Source of the DNA: Comamonas sp. lk
Lineage (GTDB): Bacteria > Pseudomonadota > Gammaproteobacteria > Burkholderiales > Burkholderiaceae_C
Assembly: GCA_945925985.1 (NCBI GenBank)
Contig: CAMELV010000005.1
Span: 107,096-171,095 of the forward strand
Length of the DNA: 64,000 nt
Direction of reading: 5' to 3'
Below, piece by piece: positions 25,608 to 34,536 of the stretch (its first letter is position 1; each line of letters opens with the position of its first letter). Position numbers and translations under genes: made by a program. Under the pieces are notes generated by a model. It had not been told where the DNA came from and did no database searches. It saw nothing but the letters and a program-made list of their open reading frames with translations.

Positions 25608-26537
25608 TTACTCGGCAACCAGTTCTTCGGGGTAGCCGGGGGCGCGCAACTCCAGCCCACAGGCCGCCTCGATCATGCGCACCACCTCGGGCGACTGCGC
25701 CTCGCTGCCAAACAGGCCGCGCGCGCGCCGGAAAATCTGCTGCGTCAGGCCGCCCAGCTCCAGCGGCACGCCCAGTTTTTCGGCAATGCTGTTGACCAGC
25801 CCCAGGTCCTTGCAGGCCAGGTCCATGGTGAACTTGACGTTGTAGCTGCCGCTGAGCACCAGCTTGGACTCGGTCTCGTGCACAAAGCTGTTGCCCGAAC
25901 TGGCCCGGATGGCGCGGTAGGTGGCGTCCGGGTCGACGCCGTACTTGGCCGGCACCATCATCGCCTCGCCCGCGGCCACCAGGTGGATGAAGGCCAGCAT
26001 ATTAGTGACCACTTTCACCACCGAGGCGCTGCCAAGCTTGCCCAGGTAGATCACCTCGCCACCCATCACCTTCAGAATGCCATCGACTCGCGCCGCTGTG
26101 GCTGGGTCACCGCCCACCAGCACCGTGATCTGACCAGAGCTGGCCAGATGGACGCCACCGGTCACCGGGCACTCGAGCACCTCGATGCCACGTGCTTGGG
26201 CCAGCCCTTGCAGACGTTGCAGGTCCTCAAAGTCGGTGGTACTCATCTCGATCCAGACGGCGCCGCTGGGCAGGCTCTCAAACACGCCACCGGTGCCCTC
26301 GACCACTTTGCGTGAGGCCGCTGGCGAGGGCAGGGCGGTGATCACCACGTCGGCCTGGCGGCACACGCCGGCCACATCGTCGGACCAGCTGGCGCCACCG
26401 GCGAGCAGGCGCTCGGCGCTGGCCTTGTGCAGGTCGGTCACCGTGACCTTGAAGCCGGCCTTGACCAGGCTGTTGCAGAGGGGTTCACCCAGGTTACCCA
26501 GGCCGATAAATCCGATGTTCAAGCTGTCGTTTGCCAT
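25608..26537 (-). CDS. beta-hydroxyacid dehydrogenase-family NAD(P)-dependent oxidoreductase
   Basis: This 309-residue protein belongs to the 3-hydroxyisobutyrate dehydrogenase/6-phosphogluconate-like family. The Rossmann motif is IGFIGLGNLGEPLCNSL (residues 7-23), the substrate loop is ECPVTGGVHLASSGQ and the likely catalytic Lys is in VKVVTNMLAFIH. Typical members oxidise 3-hydroxyacids or reduce semialdehydes. It lies directly upstream (14 bp) of the aldehyde dehydrogenase, and the pair could process the carbon chain of a betaine or carnitine-derived acid. It is separated from the sarcosine oxidase operon by 360 bp of repeats. Confidence 0.88.
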   Translation of the reverse strand: MANDSLNIGFIGLGNLGEPLCNSLVKAGFKVTVTDLHKASAERLLAGGASWSDDVAGVCRQADVVITALPSPAASRKVVEGTGGVFESLPSGAVWIEMSTTDFEDLQRLQGLAQARGIEVLECPVTGGVHLASSGQITVLVGGDPATAARVDGILKVMGGEVIYLGKLGSASVVKVVTNMLAFIHLVAAGEAMMVPAKYGVDPDATYRAIRASSGNSFVHETESKLVLSGSYNVKFTMDLACKDLGLVNSIAEKLGVPLELGGLTQQIFRRARGLFGSEAQSPEVVRMIEAACGLELRAPGYPEELVAE

Positions 26538-26655
26538 GTTGCGTTCCGTCTCGGTAGTGTGTCAGATGGGGATCAACACGCAGTTTAGGCGCAAACAGTG
26601 AGTGCCCGTTGGCGGCAATTCGAGCAATTGACCTGAGCGGGGGCATGAATGTAGA

Positions 26656-26712
26656 TTTGCTATTAAAAAAGTAGCAAACTATTCAACGGTGACAAAGGCT
26701 AAAGCCACTTTT
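26656..26712 (+). repeat. Comamonadaceae-type ~60-bp extragenic repeat, copy 2
   Basis: TTTGCTATTAAAAAAGTAGC is followed by a spacer and AAAGGCTAAAGCCACTTTTC, the same layout as the copies at 3716, 56179 and 58921. It lies in the 360-bp gap between the oxidoreductase and soxG. Confidence 0.6.
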
Positions 26713-26732
26713 CGTCATTACCGCAGACACTC

Positions 26733-26881
26733 CCGTCATTCCCGCGCACGCGGGAATCCAGGGGTGCATGGATCCCCGGTCGTAGCCGAGGATGACGTGG
26801 GGGGCCATGGATCCCCGGTCAAGCCGAGGATGACGAGAGGGGTAGCCGAGGACGACGTGGGGGGTGCCGGGGACGACGACC
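26733..26881. repeat. GTCATTCC...GGATGACG repeat cluster
   Basis: CGTCATTCCCGCGCACGCGG begins the common proteobacterial extragenic repeat, followed by ATGGATCCCCGGTC and GCCGAGGATGACG. The second half is repeated two to three times in tandem (GGATCCCCGGTC at 26770 and 26809; GAGGATGACG or GAGGACGACG at 26788, 26826 and 26848). With copy 2 of the other repeat it fills the 26538-26897 gap; I see no gene there. Confidence 0.75.
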
Positions 26882-26897
26882 TCGGCAGTGTCCGCCG

Positions 26898-27503
26898 TCA
26901 GCGGATGCCTTCGAGCTTCACGCCATATTCCAGCGCCGCGTCCAGCAGGCTGGCCAGTTGGTCATAAGCGTAGGTGGTAAAGACATACAGATCAAACTCG
27001 GTCTCGCCCAGGCGGAGCAGGCTGCAAGGCAGGTGGTGGTGTCCGGTCAGGCGCAGTTCACCGACGGGGAAGGCAGCAGGCCGGCAGTCCAGCGCAAACA
27101 GCTTGGACAGGGTGTCCAGGCAGCGCGGGCCCTGCACCTTGATGCGGCAACGCGCGTGGCTCAGGTCGGTCACGCCGCCCACGTCTGCACCAATGGCTGC
27201 GCGCAGCAACGGGTACGGGTCGCCAGCAGCGTCGCCAATCAGCAGCCATTCTTCCGGGCCGGTGCGCATCAGCAGGCCGAGGTGGGTCGCCTGGATTTGC
27301 CCTGTAGGCTCCGGGGGCGTCTGGCCGAGCAGTTGGGTCAGCGCGGCGTGAAGCCCGGCCTCGCCCGACACCCAGGTGCTGACCAGCACGGCCTGCGGCA
27401 CCAGGCCAGCCCGGATGCGAACGCCGACGCTTCCGTCAAGGGCTGGGCGTTCGCCCAAGGTGTGCCCCTCAAAAGGGCTGCGGTAAAGCGATGCATCAAC
27501 CAC
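26898..27503 (-). CDS. soxG: sarcosine oxidase gamma subunit
   Basis: This 201-residue protein is the gamma subunit of heterotetrameric sarcosine oxidase, a structural chain with partial GcvT-like fold. Recognised stretches are GPEEWLLIG, VTDLSHARCRIKVQGP and the end GETEFDLYVFTTYAYDQLASLL. The GTG at 27503, 10 bp after AAGGAG, is the likely start and overlaps the soxA stop by 8 bp; no in-frame ATG fits. It is the last gene of the mttB2-dmgdh-soxBDAG operon. Confidence 0.85.
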   Translation of the reverse strand: MVDASLYRSPFEGHTLGERPALDGSVGVRIRAGLVPQAVLVSTWVSGEAGLHAALTQLLGQTPPEPTGQIQATHLGLLMRTGPEEWLLIGDAAGDPYPLLRAAIGADVGGVTDLSHARCRIKVQGPRCLDTLSKLFALDCRPAAFPVGELRLTGHHHLPCSLLRLGETEFDLYVFTTYAYDQLASLLDAALEYGVKLEGIR

Positions 27504-30500
27504 GGTAGCGCACTCCTTCGGCGTCCAGGAAGCAGGGGTCGACCACCCGCAGGCGGTATTGGCGGCCCTGTACCGGCGATGCAGCAATGATCTCCTGGCC
27601 CACCCGGCTGGTGCCGCCCTGCAACAGACCCAGGCCAATCGACTTGCCCAGGGACTTGCTGTAGGTGGTGGAGGTGATGTGACCACGGCCATGGCCGGCG
27701 ATCTTGTCATCGGCAAAAAACAGAATGGCGCCATTGGAGGGCACCGCACCGTCTTCGGCCGGCTCCAGCCCCACCAGGGTGGGCCGGTCTGGCCGCGCCA
27801 AATGCTCGCTGCGCCGCAGCGCGTCGCCCCAGAAGGGCTTGATCTTGCTGGCCATCTTGCCTGCGCCCAGGTCGTCTAGCGTGGTGCGGCCGTCCATCTC
27901 GGAGCCGACCACATGGCCTTTTTCGATCCGCAATGAGGCCAGCGCCTCCAGGCCATAGGGCCGCAGCTGCCAAGGCTGGCCGGCCTGCAGCAGGTGGTCC
28001 CAGATCAGTTGGCCATGGTGGGTAGGGGCGTAGACCTCATAGGCCAGTTCACCGGAAAACGTGAGTCGGATGATGCGGATGCCCACCCCGGCCAGTGCGC
28101 CGGTGAGGGTGACGTCGTGCACGCCCATGTGGGGAATGGCCTCGTTGCTGAAGTCAATGGCCGGGAAGGCCGCTTGCATCACTTTTCGCACCTTTGGCCC
28201 TGCCAGGCTCATCGCCGCCCACTGGTCGGTCACCGAGGCCACCGTCACCCGCAGTTCCGGCCACACCACTTGCAACAAAAACTCCAAGTGGCTCATCACC
28301 CGGCCGGCCTGCCCGGTGGTGGTGGTCATGAAGAACTCGGTCTCGCCAATGCGGCTGGTGGTGCCGTCGTCCATCACGATGCCGTCTTCACGCAGCATGA
28401 AGCCATAGCGCGCCTTACCCACCGGCAGCTTGGCAAAGCCGTTCACATACACCCGGTTCAAAAATTCGGCGGCATCCGGCCCGTGCAGTGCGATCTTGCC
28501 CAGTGTGGAGGCGTCGGCGATGCCGACCTGCTCACGCACGATCGCCATTTCGGCCTTGTAGGCCTCGGACAGGGTGCTGCCGTGGCTGCTGTACCAGAGC
28601 GCACGAATCCACAAGCCGGCTTCGACCTTGACGCCGCCATGGGCCAGATGCCAGTCGTGCATGGCGGTGCGTCGCACCGGCTGCAGGTGGGCACCCACGC
28701 TGCGTCCGGCCAATGCGCCAATGGTGGTGGGGGTGAAGGGCGGGCGGAAGGTGGTGGTGCCCACCTCTTGCATCCCCAGTCCGCGCGATGCCGCCATGAT
28801 GGCCAGACCGTTCAGGTTGGAGGTCTTGCCCTGGTCGGTGCCCATGCCCAGCGTGGTGTAGCGCTTGAGGTGCTCCACCGCCTGGTAGCCCTCGCGATGC
28901 GCCAGTTCCACGTCGCCCACCGTCACATCATGCTGAAAGTCGACAAAGGCCTTGCCGGCGATCTTCTGGTCGACCAGAGGTCCGACCGGGGTAAATGCCA
29001 TGGACAGTGCCTCCGGAGTGGGTGCGGGCGTTGGCAGGCTCGCGGCTGCGTCCGTCTTGCCGGCCAGGGCGATGGCCTGTTCGGCCGCTTGCCAGCCGCT
29101 GGCCAGGGCCTGGTCCAGTGTCTGGTTGCCCATCATGCTGCCAGCACCAAAGTGCTGGCGGTCAAATCCGCCCGGCACAAAACTGTTCACATCGGCCAGG
29201 TACACCGGCTTGATGCCACGGTGCGAGGTCAAATGAACCGTCGGCGTCCAGCCGCCCGACATGCCCACCAGATCCGTCGTAAGCGCTTGGCCTTGACCGG
29301 TGATGCGGCCGCTGATGATGTCAAAAGCGGCCAGCGTGCAGCCCGTCACCCGTTGCCCGCCTTGAACAGCGACGACGGCGGTGGCGGTTTGCACAGCCAC
29401 GCCTCCCGCCCGGGCCTGGGCCAGCAGTTCGGGTGCCACTTGTTGGCGGAGGTCTGCCACCGTGACCTGAGCGCCCGCACGGGCCAGGGCCAGGGCATCG
29501 CCATAGGCCGCGTCATTGTTGGTGGCGATCACAGCGCGCTTACCCGGCAGCACGCCATAGCGGTTGACATAGGTGCCAATGGCACCACTGAGCATGACAC
29601 CAGGCCGGTCGTTACCGGCAAACACCAGCGGCCGCTCCAGCGCACCGCAGGCCATCACAATGGCTTGCGCCCGGACGATGTGCAAACGCTGGCGCGGTAC
29701 ACCGCGGCGCGGGTCGGCCGTGCCGGGCGCGGCGAGCTCGACCACGCCCACGGTGTTGCCGTCGTACAGGCCAAAGGCCGTGGCCCGAGTCAGCAGTCGC
29801 ACCCGGCCGCTGGCTTTGAGTTCAGCCAGCGTGCTGCTCAGCCAGTGTGCCTGGGCACTGTCGGTGGGCTGGTTCAGCAGCGAGCCGCCCGCTTCAAAGT
29901 CTTGCTCCACCAGGGTCACGTCCACGCCGGCCTGCGCCGCCCGCAACGCAGCGCTCAGACCGGCCGGCCCCGCGCCAATCACCAGCAGATCAGTAAAGCC
30001 ATGGTGCCAGTCATAGCGGTCGGGGTCGGGTGCCTCGGAGGTGGCGCCAAGTCCGGCCGCGCGGCGGATGAAATGCTCATAGAACATCCAGGCCCGGCGC
30101 GTCGGGCCCATGAAGGTCTTGTAGTAGAAGCCCGCGACAAACAGCGGCGACAGCAGCGAGTTGACCGCCATCAGGTCAAAGCCGACCGATGGCCAGGCGT
30201 TTTGGGTGCGCGTCACCAGGCCATCGTGCAGTTCCAGCACGGTGGCGGCGATGTTGGGTTCCTGCTCGGCGCCATGCCCGACCGTCAGCAGCGCATTAGG
30301 CTCTTCAATGCCCGCGGCCAGAATGCCGCGCGGCCGGTGGTACTTGAACGAGCGCCCGACCAGGTGAATGCCGTGGGCCAGCAGCGTGGCGGCCACGGTC
30401 TCGCCGGCATAGCCCTGCAGGCTGCGGCCGTCGAAGCTGAAACTGATGCTGCTGTCACGCGCGGTGCGACCCGGCAGCGTAGTACGCAAGAGGCCGGTGG

Positions 30501-30519
30501 CGGCGCTGAGCCGGCTCAT
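27496..30519 (-). CDS. soxA: sarcosine oxidase alpha subunit
   Basis: This 1007-residue subunit of sarcosine oxidase oxidatively demethylates sarcosine to glycine with tetrahydrofolate as methylene acceptor, in complex with B, D and G. An N-terminal ferredoxin-like domain (SFDGRSLQGYAGETVAATLL) leads into an NAD-binding Rossmann domain (VIGAGPAGLSAALRAAQAG, about 180-198). A second dinucleotide region and a C-terminal GcvT domain (about 600-1000) follow. Length matches known SoxA. Its start overlaps soxD by 4 bp and its end overlaps soxG. Confidence 0.96.
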   Translation of the reverse strand: MSRLSAATGLLRTTLPGRTARDSSISFSFDGRSLQGYAGETVAATLLAHGIHLVGRSFKYHRPRGILAAGIEEPNALLTVGHGAEQEPNIAATVLELHDGLVTRTQNAWPSVGFDLMAVNSLLSPLFVAGFYYKTFMGPTRRAWMFYEHFIRRAAGLGATSEAPDPDRYDWHHGFTDLLVIGAGPAGLSAALRAAQAGVDVTLVEQDFEAGGSLLNQPTDSAQAHWLSSTLAELKASGRVRLLTRATAFGLYDGNTVGVVELAAPGTADPRRGVPRQRLHIVRAQAIVMACGALERPLVFAGNDRPGVMLSGAIGTYVNRYGVLPGKRAVIATNNDAAYGDALALARAGAQVTVADLRQQVAPELLAQARAGGVAVQTATAVVAVQGGQRVTGCTLAAFDIISGRITGQGQALTTDLVGMSGGWTPTVHLTSHRGIKPVYLADVNSFVPGGFDRQHFGAGSMMGNQTLDQALASGWQAAEQAIALAGKTDAAASLPTPAPTPEALSMAFTPVGPLVDQKIAGKAFVDFQHDVTVGDVELAHREGYQAVEHLKRYTTLGMGTDQGKTSNLNGLAIMAASRGLGMQEVGTTTFRPPFTPTTIGALAGRSVGAHLQPVRRTAMHDWHLAHGGVKVEAGLWIRALWYSSHGSTLSEAYKAEMAIVREQVGIADASTLGKIALHGPDAAEFLNRVYVNGFAKLPVGKARYGFMLREDGIVMDDGTTSRIGETEFFMTTTTGQAGRVMSHLEFLLQVVWPELRVTVASVTDQWAAMSLAGPKVRKVMQAAFPAIDFSNEAIPHMGVHDVTLTGALAGVGIRIIRLTFSGELAYEVYAPTHHGQLIWDHLLQAGQPWQLRPYGLEALASLRIEKGHVVGSEMDGRTTLDDLGAGKMASKIKPFWGDALRRSEHLARPDRPTLVGLEPAEDGAVPSNGAILFFADDKIAGHGRGHITSTTYSKSLGKSIGLGLLQGGTSRVGQEIIAASPVQGRQYRLRVVDPCFLDAEGVRYRG

Positions 30520-30785
30520 GGCAAGGCCCTTTCGCGCGCTGGCACCACCGACAGGATGTCATGCGTTACCGTGTGGCGCCGCACCACCAGCCAGCGCCGG
30601 CAGGCCAGCGTGTGTTGCCAGAATTCGGCGTGAACGCCCTTGGGGTTGTCGCGCATGTAGACCGCCTCCACCCAGCCGTCGTGGTGTTCCGCATCCAGCG
30701 GCGGGTAGACCTTGGTGGCGTCACCAAAATAGGAGAACTCCTCGTGGTCGCGCACACCGCAGTAGGGGCAATGGATTCTGAGCAT
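30516..30785 (-). CDS. soxD: sarcosine oxidase delta subunit (zinc-binding)
   Basis: This 89-residue protein is the small delta subunit. CPYCG at residues 6-10 together with His58 and Cys62 (WQHTLACRRW) give the Cys-Cys-His-Cys zinc site expected of the family, and the YMRDNPKGVHAEFW stretch is characteristic. ATG 30785 is chosen because the longer frame to 30971 is a shadow of soxB. It lies 10 bp after soxB and overlaps soxA by 4 bp, the standard B-D-A-G order. Confidence 0.93.
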   Translation of the reverse strand: MLRIHCPYCGVRDHEEFSYFGDATKVYPPLDAEHHDGWVEAVYMRDNPKGVHAEFWQHTLACRRWLVVRRHTVTHDILSVVPARERALP

Positions 30786-30795
30786 GGGGTGGGCC

Positions 30796-32055
30796 TTACT
30801 GCAGATGGTTGTAGGGGCCGTAGCCCGCTTCGTCGATGTAGCGGCCCTTGGCAAACCGGTCCATGGTGAAGCCGGCGTTGTGGGCGTGGGGGGCGTCGTT
30901 GGCAATGGTGTGGGCAAAACACCAGCCCGAGGCCGGCGTGGCCTTGAAGCCGCCATAGCACCAGCCGCCATTCAGGTACAGGCCAGGCACCGGCGTGGTG
31001 GTGATGATCGGGCTGCCGTCGGGCGTCATGTCCATGATGCCACCCCAGTGCCGCAGCAGACGCAGCCGTGCCGCAAAGGGCACCAGGCTGACGAGCCCCT
31101 GCGCGGTTTCGGCAATGCTGGGCAGGTTGCCGCGCTGAGCGTAGCTGTTGTAGCGGTCAATGTGGCCGCCAAACACCAGGCCGCCCTTGTCCGACTGCGA
31201 CACGTAGAAATAGGTGGCTGACCACACCACCACGTGGTGCACCACTGGCTTGATGGATTCGGTCACAAAGGCCTGCAGCACATGGCTCTCAATCGGCAGG
31301 CGCAGCCCGGCTTTTTGTGCCAGTACCGAGGTGTGGCCGGCCACCGCCACCGCCACCTTGCCGGCGGCAATGTCGCCCCGGTTGGTTTTGACGCCAACAA
31401 TGCGCTCACCGGCCCAGATGTAGTCCTGTACCTCGCAGTTCTGGATGATGTCCACACCCAGCTGGTCGGCGGCACGGGCGTAGCCCCAGGCCACGGCGTC
31501 ATGGCGCGCGGTACCGGCATCCGGCTGCAGCATGCCGCCGTAAATCGGGAATCGGGCCTGCTCGGTGTAATCGAGGTAGGGCGCTTCCTTCATGACCTCT
31601 TCGCGCGTCAGGATTTCGGCGCGAATGCCATTCAGGCGCATGGTGTTGGCGCGCCGCACCAGGCCGTCGAGCGAGCCCTGCGAGCAGGCTGCAAACAGGT
31701 AGCCGCGCGGTGAAAACATCACGTTGTAGTTCAGGTCTTCCGACAGGCCGCGCCAGAGTTCCATTGAGTGCTCATAGAACGGCGTGTTCTCTTGCATCAT
31801 GTAGTTGGACCGCACGATGGTGGTGTTACGCCCCACATTGCCCGAGCCGATGTAGCCCTTCTCCAGGATCGCGATGTTGCGGATACCGTGGTTCTTGGCC
31901 AGGTAATAGGCGGTGGCCAGGCCGTGGCCGCCGCCGCCGATGATGACGACATCGTAGGACTTTTTGGGTTCCGGGTCACGCCAGGCGCGCTCCCAGCCCT
32001 TGTGCCCGCCCATGGCGTGCTTGAGCAGCGACCAGATGGAATAGCGCTGCGACAT
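30796..32055 (-). CDS. soxB: sarcosine oxidase beta subunit
   Basis: This 419-residue subunit carries the sarcosine-oxidising flavin site. A DAO-type FAD motif (VVIIGGGGHGLATAYYLAKNHG, about residues 36-57), NVGRNTTIVRSNY and ARHDAVAWGYARAA are typical; the His of RHDAVAW (about 185) is probably the covalent FMN attachment site known in this subunit. ATG 32055 is preceded by GAGG; a GTG at 32061 that overlaps the upstream stop is also possible. It follows the dimethylglycine dehydrogenase gene with no gap. Confidence 0.95.
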   Translation of the reverse strand: MSQRYSIWSLLKHAMGGHKGWERAWRDPEPKKSYDVVIIGGGGHGLATAYYLAKNHGIRNIAILEKGYIGSGNVGRNTTIVRSNYMMQENTPFYEHSMELWRGLSEDLNYNVMFSPRGYLFAACSQGSLDGLVRRANTMRLNGIRAEILTREEVMKEAPYLDYTEQARFPIYGGMLQPDAGTARHDAVAWGYARAADQLGVDIIQNCEVQDYIWAGERIVGVKTNRGDIAAGKVAVAVAGHTSVLAQKAGLRLPIESHVLQAFVTESIKPVVHHVVVWSATYFYVSQSDKGGLVFGGHIDRYNSYAQRGNLPSIAETAQGLVSLVPFAARLRLLRHWGGIMDMTPDGSPIITTTPVPGLYLNGGWCYGGFKATPASGWCFAHTIANDAPHAHNAGFTMDRFAKGRYIDEAGYGPYNHLQ

Positions 32056-32057
32056 GC

Positions 32058-34487
32058 TCACATCCTCATGCGTTTGGCTTCGGGGTCAAAGGGCGGGTCC
32101 ATCTGCAGCCGGGCTGGCCGGCGCTCACCGAGGATCTCGATCTCCAGTTGCACGCCGGGTTTGACCAGCTCAGTGGGCAGATAGCCCTGCGCCAGCGACT
32201 GGTTCACGAAGTGGCCGAAGCCGCCCGAGGTGACCCAGCCCGCCACCTTGCCGTCAACCCAGATCGGCTCATCGCCCATCACATCGGCGTCCAGCGCATC
32301 GACCACCATGAACACGCGCTGGCGTTTGGGGCCGTCCTGCTTTTCCTTGAGCGCCGCTGCCCGGCCAATGAAGTCGGGCTTGTCGAGCTTGATGAAGCGG
32401 TCCAGACCGGCTTCGAACGGGCCGTAAATCGGCCGGAACTCGCGGTACCAGGTGCCAAAGTTTTTTTCCAGCCGCAGGCACAACAGCGCGCGCATGCCAA
32501 AGTTTTTTAGGCCCAGGTCGGCACCGGCAGCCTGGATGCTTTCATACAAGCGGCGCTGGTATTCGGGTGCCACCCAGATCTCATAGCCGAGGTCACCGGT
32601 GTAGGTGACGCGGTTAACCTGCGCCTTGACGGTGGCCACTTCCATCTCGCGGTAGTCCATGAACCTGAAAGATTCATTGGACACATCGTCGTCGGTCAGT
32701 CGCTGCAGCAGGGCACGGGCGTTCGGGCCGGCAATCGACAGGCCGATCAGCTTCATGCCCAGCGCCTCGACCTTGACCGAGCCGTCTTTGGGCAGGGTCT
32801 TCTCAAACCAGCGCATGTGGAAGACCTGCGCCTGGCTGGAGCCCCACATCATGTAGCGGTGTTCGGCCGCCTTGGCCACAGTGAAGTCGCCAATGATCTT
32901 GCCCTGGTGGTTGAGCATGGGCGTGAGCATGAGCCGACCCTGCTTGGGCATGGTGTTGGTCATGACCTGCAGCAGCCAGGCCTCGGCCCCGGCACCCGTG
33001 ATCTCATACTTGGCAAAGTTGGCGATTTCGGTCACGCCCACGGCCTCGCGCACCGCCCGGCATTCGGCCTTGATCGGTTCGAAGTCGTTGGAGCGGTGGA
33101 AGGACACAATGTCTTCGGCCTTCTCGCCGGGTGGGGCAAACCACAGCGGCGTCTCCATGCCCCAGGAGTCGCCCATCACTGCGCCCTGCGCCAGGAGGGT
33201 GTCGTACAGCGGGGTGGTCTGCAGCGGACGGCCTGCTGGCAATTCTTCGTTGGGAAAGCGGATGCTGAAGCGGCGCGAGTAGTTCTCGCGCACTTTGGCG
33301 TTGGTGTAGGTGCGGGTGGCCCAGTCGCCGTAGCGTGCCACATCCATGCCCCAGATGTCGAAGCCCGGGTCGCCATCGACCATCCAGTTCGACAGCGCCA
33401 GACCCACGCCGCCGCCCTGGCTGAAGCCAGCCATCACACCGCAAGCCGACCAGAAATTGGTGCGGCCGCGCACTGGCCCGACCAGGGGGTTGCCGTCTGG
33501 CGCAAAGGTGAAGGGCCCATTGATGACGCGCTTGATGCCGGCATTCTCCAGCCGCGGAAAGTGCGTGAAAGCCACCTCGAGCGAGGGCGCAATGCGGTCG
33601 AGGTCGGGTTGCAGCAACTCCTGGCCAAAGCTCCACGGGGTGGTCTTGGGCGACCAGGGCACGCAGGCCTTCTCGTAGGCGCCCAGCACGATGCCCTTGC
33701 CTTCTTGGCGCAGGTAGCACTCGGCACCGAAATCGATCACGTGGGCAATGTCCTTGCCCGTGCTGCGGTTGTACTCGCCAATCTCGGGGATCTCATCGGT
33801 CACCAGGTACATGTGCTCCATGGCCAGAACCGGCAGCTCGATGCCCACCATGCGGCCGACCTCACGGGCCCACAGACCGCCAGCGTTGACCACATGCTCG
33901 CACTCCACAACGCCCTTGTTGGTGATGACACGCCAGGTGCCGTCGGGCTTTTGTTCCAGGCTTTCCACCTTGGTTTGCACCTCGATGCTGGCGCCACCGA
34001 GCTTGGCGGCCTTGGCGTAGGCGTAGGTGGTGCCCGATGGATCCAGGTGGCCTTCGTTCGGGTCCAGCAGGGCGCCAATGAAATGTTGGTCTTCAATGAA
34101 CGGGAAATAGCGCTTGGCTTCCGACACCGAGATGATCTGGGTGTCCATGCCCAGGTAGCGGCCCTTGGCCACGGTGGTTTTCAGAAACTCCAGCCGCTCC
34201 GGCGTGTCGGCCAGCATGATGCCCGCCGACAGGTGCAGGCCGCAGGACTGGCCCGAGATTTCTTCAAGCTCTTTGTACAGGCCCACGGTGTAGCTTTGCA
34301 GCATGGCCACATTCGGGTCGCCATTGAGCGTGTGAAAGCCGCCGGCCGCGTGCCAGGTGGAGCCCGAGGTCAGCTGGTCCCGCTCCAGCAGCATCACGTC
34401 TTTCCAGCCTTTTTTGGTCAGGTGGTAGAGCACCGAGCACCCCACCACGCCGCCGCCAATCACCACCACTTGTGCTGTCGTCTTCAC
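32058..34487 (-). CDS. dimethylglycine dehydrogenase-like FAD/GcvT fusion protein, copy 2
   Basis: This 809-residue protein has an N-terminal FAD domain (VVVIGGGVVGCSVLYHL, residues 7-23), His46 in SGSTWHAAGGFH as likely covalent FAD site, and C-terminal GcvT-type folate domains (about 430-800). It should oxidise an N-methyl group to give a methylene-tetrahydrofolate and a demethylated amine. The GTG at 34487 has AAGGAA 7-12 bp upstream; the frame extends to 34817 but those residues lie within mttB2 and are not family-like. It lies 49 bp after mttB2 and abuts soxB, so its product probably feeds sarcosine oxidase, which makes dimethylglycine the most natural substrate. Confidence 0.92.
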   Translation of the reverse strand: MKTTAQVVVIGGGVVGCSVLYHLTKKGWKDVMLLERDQLTSGSTWHAAGGFHTLNGDPNVAMLQSYTVGLYKELEEISGQSCGLHLSAGIMLADTPERLEFLKTTVAKGRYLGMDTQIISVSEAKRYFPFIEDQHFIGALLDPNEGHLDPSGTTYAYAKAAKLGGASIEVQTKVESLEQKPDGTWRVITNKGVVECEHVVNAGGLWAREVGRMVGIELPVLAMEHMYLVTDEIPEIGEYNRSTGKDIAHVIDFGAECYLRQEGKGIVLGAYEKACVPWSPKTTPWSFGQELLQPDLDRIAPSLEVAFTHFPRLENAGIKRVINGPFTFAPDGNPLVGPVRGRTNFWSACGVMAGFSQGGGVGLALSNWMVDGDPGFDIWGMDVARYGDWATRTYTNAKVRENYSRRFSIRFPNEELPAGRPLQTTPLYDTLLAQGAVMGDSWGMETPLWFAPPGEKAEDIVSFHRSNDFEPIKAECRAVREAVGVTEIANFAKYEITGAGAEAWLLQVMTNTMPKQGRLMLTPMLNHQGKIIGDFTVAKAAEHRYMMWGSSQAQVFHMRWFEKTLPKDGSVKVEALGMKLIGLSIAGPNARALLQRLTDDDVSNESFRFMDYREMEVATVKAQVNRVTYTGDLGYEIWVAPEYQRRLYESIQAAGADLGLKNFGMRALLCLRLEKNFGTWYREFRPIYGPFEAGLDRFIKLDKPDFIGRAAALKEKQDGPKRQRVFMVVDALDADVMGDEPIWVDGKVAGWVTSGGFGHFVNQSLAQGYLPTELVKPGVQLEIEILGERRPARLQMDPPFDPEAKRMRM

Positions 34488-34536
34488 GCTTGTTCCTTGG
34501 TCAGAGCTTGTTTCAGTTTGTTTTGAATTTAGCAGA

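Noticed and set aside
27994..30633. 879-codon open frame opposite soxA
   Set aside because: It is antisense to a clear soxA gene, has no family motifs, and long open frames on the opposite strand are expected in high-GC DNA.
32817..34526. 569-codon frame opposite the dimethylglycine dehydrogenase gene
   Set aside because: Antisense shadow with His/Gly/Ala-rich low-complexity translation and no motifs.
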